DNA from: Methanobrevibacter sp.
GTDB taxonomy: Archaea; Methanobacteriota; Methanobacteria; Methanobacteriales; Methanobacteriaceae
Direction of reading: 5' to 3'
DNA length: 42,991 nt
Assembly (NCBI GenBank): GCA_017473945.1
Contig: JAFUIW010000035.1
Location: 1 to 42,991 of the forward strand
Shown one piece after another: positions 8,729-15,719 of the stretch. The first letter of the stretch is position 1. Each line of letters opens with the position of its first letter. Below the pieces are notes generated by a model. The model did no database searches, was not told the origin of the DNA, and was given only the letters and a program-made list of their open reading frames with translations. The translations under genes and the position numbers were made by a program.

Positions 8729-10060
8729 ATGGCTGAAGTATCCTATATCAACCCATTGTCAAACGAAGGAAGACAAATCATAAGACAATACGGCGATTTG
8801 AATCAGATTTTCGAAGAAGATGAAATGCTAATAGAAAGCATTACCCATACAACAAACCAAAGAATATCTGATGACTCTTTAATTCCAAAATCCTATGCTG
8901 ATTATGCAATGAAACGTATGCAATGGGCTATTGAAAAAAAGAACAATAAGAATTTTACACAGGCCGAATTCGAATACCTGACAAATTCAGACCTGTTCAT
9001 GCAGGATGTAGTGATATTTCACATCTTATGCCAGGCAATAGCTATCCAGTTCAATACAGGCTCCCGTGAAACAAGATTATTCGTCGAATCACAGGGAACA
9101 CTAATTTTAGAGAGACTTGCAAAAATACCTCCAATGTCAAGGGCAGAAATCATTGATGAAGTTCTCGATGAGGTCAAAGTGGACGGATCAATTCACTGGA
9201 AATCCCTAAGGGATGTTGTGGCATCAAAAAAACTCAAGCTTACAGATTTGCTGATAGACAACGGAGATGTGATTCTCCAACAGGATGACTTTCTGGAAAG
9301 ATTTGCATCAGAATTTACAGACAGAAGCCCAGACCGGATGTATGGAATACTAATCGGAGACAGCGTTAAGGAACAAATCCTGTCAAGACTTATAATGCAA
9401 AAGACAGAAGAATACATTGCAAGAATCAAGGAAATGTCTGCAAGAATCGAGATTCACCCTGCAATCATTAAGATAGGTGAAGAGCTTAAAGACTTCATTC
9501 CGGAAGAGATAAGCAAATATAACCAATATTATGCCGGAAGCGGAGGACTGTTCGGTTCAGTTCAGGCTGGAAAACTGAATCCAGAAGCATTTCCACCATG
9601 CATTCAAGCAACTGTTGACGGCGTATCATCAGGAGGGCGTAACGATGCAATAGTGCTTCTGCTCACATCATTTGCATCATATGCAAGACTGTATCCAAGA
9701 ATATTTGCATCAGATGAAACCGTGAAAGTTTCAGATATGGATCCTGATTTATCCATTACTGAAAATGAGATTTTGCCGTTGATTTTTGATGCTGCAGACA
9801 ACTGTACACCACCTTTATTTGAAGACCAGCCACAGGAAAAAATAAATATCATATCAAAACTGGGTTTCGGAATGCACGACAGGGTCGACATCAACCACGA
9901 AGGTGAAACAAAATGGTACACTCCAATGAGCTGTGAGAAAATTAAAATTCACCTCCCACACCTATGCCATCCCGACAAGTCATGCAAAGGAATAAACAAT
10001 CCTCTATCCTGTTACGGACGTAAAAAATTCCAGTTGGACAAGGAAGCTCCTAAAGAATAA
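8729..10060 (+). CDS. priL: DNA primase large subunit PriL
   Basis: The regulatory, iron-sulfur subunit of the archaeal/eukaryotic-type DNA primase, which with PriS makes primers at the replication fork. The 443 residues have the usual helical N-terminal half and a C-terminal [4Fe-4S] domain. Cys 291 (FPPCIQATVDG), Cys 402 (SCEKIK), Cys 413 (LCHPDK) and Cys 428 (LSCYG) are the likely cluster ligands; Cys 359 and 419 are extra. No strong Shine-Dalgarno site precedes ATG 8729. The catalytic partner priS lies 1.4 kb downstream on the same strand, separated by two genes on the opposite strand. Confidence 0.95.
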   Translation: MAEVSYINPLSNEGRQIIRQYGDLNQIFEEDEMLIESITHTTNQRISDDSLIPKSYADYAMKRMQWAIEKKNNKNFTQAEFEYLTNSDLFMQDVVIFHILCQAIAIQFNTGSRETRLFVESQGTLILERLAKIPPMSRAEIIDEVLDEVKVDGSIHWKSLRDVVASKKLKLTDLLIDNGDVILQQDDFLERFASEFTDRSPDRMYGILIGDSVKEQILSRLIMQKTEEYIARIKEMSARIEIHPAIIKIGEELKDFIPEEISKYNQYYAGSGGLFGSVQAGKLNPEAFPPCIQATVDGVSSGGRNDAIVLLLTSFASYARLYPRIFASDETVKVSDMDPDLSITENEILPLIFDAADNCTPPLFEDQPQEKINIISKLGFGMHDRVDINHEGETKWYTPMSCEKIKIHLPHLCHPDKSCKGINNPLSCYGRKKFQLDKEAPKE

Positions 10061-10097
10061 TCTTTTTATTAAAAAAATGACATGAAAATAATATATC

Positions 10098-10158
10098 TGG
10101 GAAGAACATGCTTCCCAAATATTTAATCAATGAGTTTACTCCAAAGTCAAACGGAGTA
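10098..10158. other. Two hairpins downstream of priL
   Basis: The 275-bp spacer 10061-10335 holds two perfect inverted repeats: 10098-10117 (7-bp stem TGGGAAG/CTTCCCA, 6-base loop) and 10137-10158 (6-bp stem TACTCC/GGAGTA, 10-base loop). Neither is followed by a strong T-run, so they are not simple terminators. They could be 3' UTR structures of priL or a small RNA. I see no gene in the rest of the spacer. Confidence 0.4.
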
Positions 10159-10335
10159 CATCTAAGTGTATTTTAAAATATGAAAATTCCCATATACATA
10201 ATTATTTAATTAACTGAAATTACAAGAAATCGTCTAAAATTCATTTTTAATACTTTGTTTAAGAATATCGATGAAAAAAAATATGAAAATCTATGAATGG
10301 AAGTAGCAATTACGTTTTTAAATGTCATTATTCCA

Positions 10336-10851
10336 TCATAAACTGGATTGTGAAAACTTGAACGGATTGTGGTCTTCAAGGATTGCATCATAATACTTAT
10401 TTAAAACCTTAGATTCCCACATGTTATAGTTGGCCTGCTCATTTTTTTCAAAATTATATGCCAATAACCCGATTTTTCGCTCATGCTCGTCAATTCCCTT
10501 CATTTCACAAAAATCTGTGATGATGTCCGGAATGTATTCACATGGATCATCACTGCTGAACTCCAGAAATTCCTCGTATTCATGAGGTGAGAACAGTTCT
10601 TCCTCATTTATCGGATATTCATCGAATTTGATTGTGAATAATTCAATGTATATTTCAGTGGCCAAATGCAGTTCATTGAAGTCCACTCCCAAACCGTAAA
10701 CATTGCCGTTTTCCAAATTTACAATGGTATGACCTGTTTTAACTCCAGGCATCCAATTGTCATAAGCAGGCTTTACAATCTCTTCGGGTGAAAGGCCAGA
10801 CAGGACCGTTTTCAAATGTTCTACTCCTATAACTTCAACAAATTCTTCCAT
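10336..10851 (-). CDS. Acidic protein of unknown function
   Basis: A 171-residue soluble, strongly acidic protein (many Glu and Asp, runs such as NEEELFSPHEYEEFLEF). I recognise no family, signal peptide or membrane segment. Its centre has an alternating hydrophobic pattern (HTIVNLENGNVYGLGVDF) suggesting beta strands and the C-terminal half looks helical. It and the membrane protein gene upstream (10892-11386, 40-bp gap) sit on the minus strand between priL and priS. Start ATG 10851 has only a weak ribosome site. Confidence 0.6.
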   Translation of the reverse strand: MEEFVEVIGVEHLKTVLSGLSPEEIVKPAYDNWMPGVKTGHTIVNLENGNVYGLGVDFNELHLATEIYIELFTIKFDEYPINEEELFSPHEYEEFLEFSSDDPCEYIPDIITDFCEMKGIDEHERKIGLLAYNFEKNEQANYNMWESKVLNKYYDAILEDHNPFKFSQSSL

Positions 10852-10891
10852 GAATATACTCTCACAATTATATGTAATATAATTATTGAAT

Positions 10892-11386
10892 TCATATTAA
10901 TGAACATATATATGCTAACAGCAATGCTATCAGTGGAAATACAATGAACAGTTTCAACAGCTGTGATTTTATATTAAATCCATACTTGTCATAGCTTTTA
11001 CATCCTTCTGTTTCAGGGTAGTATTTTTGATAGAAATGGGCTTTTGTAAGCAGATACCAGTCAAAGACAAACATGTCAAAGAGTTTGTATGACAAAGCCA
11101 TTATCAGGAACCTTACAAAGAAATCCCAGAAAGTAAAATTGTTCTGAATTCCATCCCATGCACCGTAGACAATTGCAAAAGTAATCAGAAGAGCTGAAAC
11201 AATCAGTAAAATCCAACCAATAAGATGAGCTCCTTTGAAGCGTTCCTCATGGTCGACCATTGCATCCTGAATATCTTTAGGTGCGGAACCGAAAAGTTTT
11301 CTGTTCTGTATCAATGCAACAGCTGAATATAACATAAGTACGATTGAAAACCATATCAAAATAGTTAAACAGATAGTTAAAAACAT
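10892..11386 (-). CDS. Four-helix membrane protein of unknown function
   Basis: A 164-residue protein with about four hydrophobic helices: residues 3-25, about 55-76, about 85-108 and 143-163. A cytoplasmic-looking loop after helix 1 is charged (APKDIQDAMVDHEERFKGAH). ATG 11386 is preceded by AAAGGTG at a good distance. I recognise no family. It is divergent from priS, sharing a 116-bp spacer, and is followed by the acidic protein gene. Confidence 0.65.
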   Translation of the reverse strand: MFLTICLTILIWFSIVLMLYSAVALIQNRKLFGSAPKDIQDAMVDHEERFKGAHLIGWILLIVSALLITFAIVYGAWDGIQNNFTFWDFFVRFLIMALSYKLFDMFVFDWYLLTKAHFYQKYYPETEGCKSYDKYGFNIKSQLLKLFIVFPLIALLLAYICSLI

Positions 11387-11447
11387 TTTTACACCTTTTT
11401 TAGTTATGCCTAAAAATATATTTTTTCATAGTGTGTATTAAAATTTT

Positions 11448-11490
11448 TGCACACATGTGCACTTGCCCAAATAATATATACTTTAAAAAT
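11448..11490 (+). promoter_or_regulatory. Likely priS promoter with adjacent inverted repeat
   Basis: A TATA-like run (AATAATATATACTT, 11470-11483) lies 20-33 bases before the priS ATG at 11503. No Shine-Dalgarno sequence separates them, which fits a leaderless or nearly leaderless transcript. Just upstream is an inverted repeat TGCAC-ACAT-GTGCA (11448-11461), GC-richer than its surroundings and placed where a regulator could act on priS or the divergent gene. Confidence 0.45.
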
Positions 11491-11502
11491 CAACTATTAA
11501 TC

Positions 11503-12480
11503 ATGTTTTCTAAAGCTACAATCAAAGAGCGAAGACAGTATTATCGTGAGGAATGGGACCCTAAGGACCTGCCAGAATTCATCTCCACTGACATTAAAAA
11601 AAGGGAGTTCGGTTTTGACCATAACGGAAGAGGTCCTAACGACAGATACAAAGTTTTCAGCAATACTGAGTCACTTCGAAAATTCTTAAGGTATAAGGCT
11701 CCTTTTGCAGCTTACATCTCAGTAGCTTTCTACAACAATCCCAGAAGAAGGGAAGACTGGCTGAAGGCAGAATACATTTTCGATGTCGATGCCAAAGACA
11801 TTCCAATCAGGTCATGTCAATGTGATGGCGTTTGTGAAATATGCCTTGGTGAAGCTTTAGAAATAGTTAACAGACTCATTGATACTTTGGAAGGAGATTT
11901 GGGGCTTAAAAACATCCATCTGATTTATTCAGGACGTGGATATCACATCAGAATTCTTGATGAAGAGATGATGCTTGCAAACAGTGAACTCAGATCAGAA
12001 GTATTGAAGTATGCCGCAGGTGCTGAAGTGCCCAAATCCCAGTTCATAAACTCTGAAATTTCAAACCAGAGCTTCAACTTTGAGCATTTCTCAATTCCGA
12101 TTGGATATTCTAAAATATTTACCGATAAAGTCAAGTTCAATGTTCAGCATCTGGTAGGAAATGAAAAGTTGGATGGAATCAACCCTAAACTGATGAAGGA
12201 CATCATTGCAGCAAGACACCACCTTGATAATGACAACTGGGGATTATTCAAAAAAGACATTGGGCCTAGACGGTATAAGAATCTTGTTGAAGCAATGGCA
12301 AGAGTCAATCTTGCAACAATTGACGCTAAGGTATCAATAGACTTGAAAAGGATTTTAAGACTGCCATCATCACTTCACTCAAAAGTGAGCATGAAATGCA
12401 TGGAAGTTAAAAACAGGGAAACATTTGATCCTTTTGACAAGGCAGTGCCTAAATTTGTTTATGAAAGAAAAGGTGTTTAA
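11503..12480 (+). CDS. priS: DNA primase catalytic small subunit PriS
   Basis: The catalytic subunit of the archaeal/eukaryotic-type primase. In the 325 residues I see the metal-binding DVD (Asp 94 and Asp 96 in YIFDVDAKD), the zinc knuckle with Cys 105, 107, 111 and 114, and the SGRGYH nucleotide-binding motif at 143-148. An upstream in-frame ATG at 11431 would add 24 residues (a Cys-rich MCIKIFAHMCTCP stretch). I prefer 11503, because a TATA-like box lies inside that extension and the start MFSKATIKERRQYY fits the family. The next gene starts one base after its stop. Confidence 0.95.
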   Translation: MFSKATIKERRQYYREEWDPKDLPEFISTDIKKREFGFDHNGRGPNDRYKVFSNTESLRKFLRYKAPFAAYISVAFYNNPRRREDWLKAEYIFDVDAKDIPIRSCQCDGVCEICLGEALEIVNRLIDTLEGDLGLKNIHLIYSGRGYHIRILDEEMMLANSELRSEVLKYAAGAEVPKSQFINSEISNQSFNFEHFSIPIGYSKIFTDKVKFNVQHLVGNEKLDGINPKLMKDIIAARHHLDNDNWGLFKKDIGPRRYKNLVEAMARVNLATIDAKVSIDLKRILRLPSSLHSKVSMKCMEVKNRETFDPFDKAVPKFVYERKGV

Positions 12481-12481
12481 A

Positions 12482-12739
12482 ATGAGTGATGATTTAAAAG
12501 AAATATTACGTGAAAATCAGTATTTTGAAGAAGTGTCATCAGACAGATTCATTCCGGAATATCTTGGACTGATAGTCAATGGAGTTGTCATATATCATGT
12601 CAATTGGATTGATATTGTTGAAAATGAACTAATATTCATGCACAAGGACATTCAGACTCATCCAATCGTTTCCATTGTGGTTGAAAATCTTAATTCAATG
12701 ATGATTATTACCAGTGACGGCATAAAAAAAGTATTATGA
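12482..12739 (+). CDS. Small protein of unknown function downstream of priS
   Basis: An 85-residue acidic protein. Its ATG lies one base after the priS stop and is served by AAGGTG inside the end of priS, so it is almost certainly co-transcribed and translationally coupled. The pattern is mixed alpha/beta, with a predicted strand-rich second half (GLIVNGVVIYHVNWIDIVENE). I recognise no family. Coupling with priS suggests a role in replication or in regulating primase, which is inference only. Its last 6 bases overlap the convergent kinase-like gene. Confidence 0.65.
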   Translation: MSDDLKEILRENQYFEEVSSDRFIPEYLGLIVNGVVIYHVNWIDIVENELIFMHKDIQTHPIVSIVVENLNSMMIITSDGIKKVL

Positions 12740-13318
12740 AAGTTGTTTGTCTGTTTCAAGACATTTGTTTATTATTTTTTCTGAAATCTCTTCGGGAGAG
12801 TCATCACCTGAAACCACATTCCAGTTATATGTGAACTTCTGTGATTTTTGACGGTTCTCCCTTAACGAATCAATGTTTTCAAACATCTCTTTTTCTTCAT
12901 GACGAGCCCCGATTCTTCTGAGAGACTCCTCTGGAGTCACATCCAAAAAGAACATGCAGTCTGAAGTCGGAAGAACAAATGCAACGATTTTATAAACGAC
13001 AGTGTTAATAAAATTAGGAAGATACATCACCGCCAGAATATATCTTGAAAAGATCACCACGTCAGTATCCTTGTTATAATAATACATTTGAACAGAACGA
13101 ATAGCATCCAACCCAAAATAAAGTGTTGCCTTTATATGATTCAATTTTCCTTCTTTTAGAAGTGCCTGTTTTGATTTTCTACCGAACTTATTGTCAGAAC
13201 ATGGATGGGACCTTACAGTTACTTTTCTTCCCTGCTTTTCATAATTTTCAGCTAGCAGATTTACCTGTGTATCCTTTCCGGAACCATCCAAACCGTCAAT
13301 GACAATAAATTTCTTCAT
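12734..13318 (-). CDS. Thymidylate kinase-like P-loop NMP kinase
   Basis: A 194-residue P-loop kinase of the dTMP kinase fold. The Walker A is GLDGSGKD (residues 9-16), and a DxR-like segment lies in the middle (VVIFSRYILAVMYLP). A LID-like basic stretch follows (ESLRRIGARHEEKEMF). It differs from canonical Tmk in the nucleoside-binding region, so dTMP as the substrate is uncertain; it may belong to the thymidylate-kinase-like archaeal group. It starts 15 bases after the cofH stop and is probably co-transcribed with it. Confidence 0.75.
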   Translation of the reverse strand: MKKFIVIDGLDGSGKDTQVNLLAENYEKQGRKVTVRSHPCSDNKFGRKSKQALLKEGKLNHIKATLYFGLDAIRSVQMYYYNKDTDVVIFSRYILAVMYLPNFINTVVYKIVAFVLPTSDCMFFLDVTPEESLRRIGARHEEKEMFENIDSLRENRQKSQKFTYNWNVVSGDDSPEEISEKIINKCLETDKQLS

Positions 13319-13333
13319 AAAACCACTTAAAAA

Positions 13334-14476
13334 TTATTTTGAAGGCATTTTAACAGTATCTTCAATCGGATAAAACTCTGTGTATTTAGAGTTTCTCTCT
13401 ATTGGATTTCTGCCTAAATCTTCAACCATCCTACTTAATGTTCCGATTGAAGCATCTACACCATCAGGTGCTCCTGAAGCGGCAGACAATTCATCTCCGC
13501 CTAAAGTACCTCCTAAATCATTGGTGCCTGCAGTTAGGGCAACCTGAGCAAATCTGAATCCCATTTTTACCCATGAAACCTGAATATTTGGAATCAAGTC
13601 CCTAAGCATCAGTCTTGATACCGCATATAATTTCAAATCCTGGGTTCCTGTAGCTCCCAAATCGGATTGACCTTCTAAAAATATCGGAGAGTACTCATGC
13701 ATGAAGGTCATTGGAATGAACTCTGTAAACCCATGAGTTTCCTCCTGTAAGCGTCTAACCACATCAATATGCTCTACCCTTTCTTCTAAAGTTTCCACAT
13801 GCCCGTACATGATAGTAGCTGAACCTGGAATGCCACATTCATGAGCGGTCTTTACAATGTCAACCCATTCGGATACACTTACCTTTTCAGGACAAATCAA
13901 GTCCCTTGACCTGTCCGTCAGTATTTCAGCAGCTGTTCCTGGTAAAGTGTCAAGACCTGCATCGCGCAGTCTTTCACAGCCTTCCGCAATGTCAATTCCT
14001 GAAACCAGACATGCATCGTTAATCATAGTCGGTGAAAATCCATGAATCATAACATTGGGATATTCATCTTTTAATAAATGCATTAAATGCTCATAATATT
14101 CAATATCTGCATCAGGAAGCACCCCTCCCATTACACAGAATTCATGAGCACCTTTTTCGACTGCACCCTGAGCCTTTGATAAAATTTGCTCATCATTTAA
14201 AATGTATGCTTCCGGATCATCAGCATCCTTTCCGAATGCACAGAATCCGCATCGAACAGTACAAATGTTTGTGAAGTTAATGTTACAGTTATTAATGAAT
14301 GTCACGTCGTTTCCGACGATTTCCTGTCGTAAATAATCAGCAGTTGCAAGTAAAGGATACAAATCTGCACCTTTAATATTCATCAAATGATTTGCTTCCT
14401 CAACAGTGATTTGCTCATCCAGGGATTTTGTCAAAATCCTTTCTGTTTTAGAAGAAATTGGTAGTTTATCAAACAT
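13334..14476 (-). CDS. cofH: Radical SAM F0 synthase subunit CofH
   Basis: CofH works with CofG to make 7,8-didemethyl-8-hydroxy-5-deazariboflavin (F0), the chromophore of coenzyme F420. It is a radical SAM enzyme that joins a tyrosine-derived fragment to the flavin precursor. The [4Fe-4S] motif is C72-x3-C76-x2-C79 (ICTVRCGFC). The HGFSPTMI, GLDTLPGTAAEIL and TIMYGHVE segments are typical of CofH/MqnC-type enzymes. The 380-residue length is normal. CofG is not in the window. It is divergent from comDE across a 196-bp AT-rich spacer. Confidence 0.93.
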   Translation of the reverse strand: MFDKLPISSKTERILTKSLDEQITVEEANHLMNIKGADLYPLLATADYLRQEIVGNDVTFINNCNINFTNICTVRCGFCAFGKDADDPEAYILNDEQILSKAQGAVEKGAHEFCVMGGVLPDADIEYYEHLMHLLKDEYPNVMIHGFSPTMINDACLVSGIDIAEGCERLRDAGLDTLPGTAAEILTDRSRDLICPEKVSVSEWVDIVKTAHECGIPGSATIMYGHVETLEERVEHIDVVRRLQEETHGFTEFIPMTFMHEYSPIFLEGQSDLGATGTQDLKLYAVSRLMLRDLIPNIQVSWVKMGFRFAQVALTAGTNDLGGTLGGDELSAASGAPDGVDASIGTLSRMVEDLGRNPIERNSKYTEFYPIEDTVKMPSK

Positions 14477-14672
14477 GATTATATATAAGTTAAAAGTTAA
14501 ATAAAAAGGTTGCTATTAATTAAACCAAATGTATAGAAATGTACATTAAGATAATCAAATTTATACTAAAAATATTCAAATAAATAATGAATTAAATGAA
14601 AATATATAATTTAAATATATTTTTATAATATATTACCCTATAATTAAAATATTAACAAAAAAACGTGATATT

Positions 14673-15164
14673 ATGGACAGTAGTGAAGCTATTTTTAATG
14701 GTCTTAAAGACTGTGGAATTGACTTTATCGTTAGCGTTCCATGTGTAAACCTATCAAAATTATTGGATATGATTGATGAAGATTCAGAAATTACACATAT
14801 TCCAGTTACACGTGAAGAGGAAGGAATCGGAATCTGTGCAGGCGCTTATCTTGGAGGAAAAAGCCCAGCAATACTAATGCAAAATTCAGGGCTTGGAAAC
14901 TCAATCAACGCACTTAAATCATTGATGGAACTATATGAATTTCCACTTTTAATGATAATGAGTCACAGAGGCACAGAAGGTGAAAACATTTGCGGACAGG
15001 TCCCAATGGGTGAGTCAACACCAAGAATTCTGGAGGGAATGGACTTTAAATTCTTCAAACCGACAAATCCCGAAGGAGCATATGATGACATCAGGCATGC
15101 ATGGGATTTATCAAAAGAAGAAGGAAGACCTGTAAGCATACTTTTAGAGATTAAATATTGGTGA
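14673..15164 (+). CDS. comD: Sulfopyruvate decarboxylase subunit alpha
   Basis: ComD pairs with ComE to decarboxylate 3-sulfopyruvate to sulfoacetaldehyde, the thiamine-diphosphate step of coenzyme M synthesis. The 163 residues match the Pyr-type half of a split TPP enzyme: VTREEEGIGICAGAYLGG contains the conserved activating Glu, followed by LMQNSGLGNSINAL and MSHRG. The ATG is preceded by a GTGAT Shine-Dalgarno site. Its own stop codon lies inside the GGTGAT site of comE, so translation of the two subunits is coupled. It faces the comA - hdrA unit tail to tail. Confidence 0.95.
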   Translation: MDSSEAIFNGLKDCGIDFIVSVPCVNLSKLLDMIDEDSEITHIPVTREEEGIGICAGAYLGGKSPAILMQNSGLGNSINALKSLMELYEFPLLMIMSHRGTEGENICGQVPMGESTPRILEGMDFKFFKPTNPEGAYDDIRHAWDLSKEEGRPVSILLEIKYW

Positions 15165-15168
15165 TAAT

Positions 15169-15711
15169 ATGGCAAGATTTGAAGCAATTTATGAAATTAT
15201 GGAATACATTGATGATGAATTAGTCGTCTGCAATATTGGATTTCCTTCAAGAGAATTATACGAAATAAATGACAGAGATGAAAACTTTTATATGATTGGA
15301 TCAATGGGCCTTGCATCATCAATAGGTTTTGGACTGGCATTGGCAAGACCTGACAAAGACATTGTTGTTATCGATGGGGACGGTTCCCTTTTGATGAACA
15401 TGGGGTCACTTGTGACAATATTCGCAAACAATCCTAGAAATTTAACATGGATTGTTATAGATAACGGCGCTTACGGTTCAACCGGAAACCAGGACACCTA
15501 TGCACAAGCAATTGATTTAGTAGATATCGCAAAAAGTGTCGGATTTAAAAATAGCTACAATTTTAATGAAATCAATCTGAAAGACATGATCAACAGTGAT
15601 GATGCTAGTTTTATTGTCTATAATACGGAACCTGGAAACTCAAAAGCTCCAATTATTGATCTGGACCCAATCACCATCAAAAAAAGATTTATGGAAGCTA
15701 TTGAAAAATAG
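15169..15711 (+). CDS. comE: Sulfopyruvate decarboxylase subunit beta
   Basis: The PP-type half of the split thiamine-diphosphate decarboxylase making sulfoacetaldehyde for coenzyme M. The TPP/Mg-binding motif GDGSLLMNMGSL with the downstream NPRNLTWIVIDNGAYGSTGNQ (cut here) is intact, as is the GSMGLASSIGFGLALA strand-helix. Length of 180 residues is typical of archaeal ComE. Translation is coupled to comD by a GGTGAT site that overlaps the comD stop. Its stop lies 8 bases from the stop of the convergent hdrA-like gene. Confidence 0.95.
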   Translation: MARFEAIYEIMEYIDDELVVCNIGFPSRELYEINDRDENFYMIGSMGLASSIGFGLALARPDKDIVVIDGDGSLLMNMGSLVTIFANNPRNLTWIVIDNGAYGSTGNQDTYAQAIDLVDIAKSVGFKNSYNFNEINLKDMINSDDASFIVYNTEPGNSKAPIIDLDPITIKKRFMEAIEK

Positions 15712-15719
15712 CTACCAGT

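Noticed and set aside
10206-10391. 61-residue minus-strand frame downstream of the acidic protein gene
   Set aside because: It overlaps that gene out of frame and has no recognisable content.
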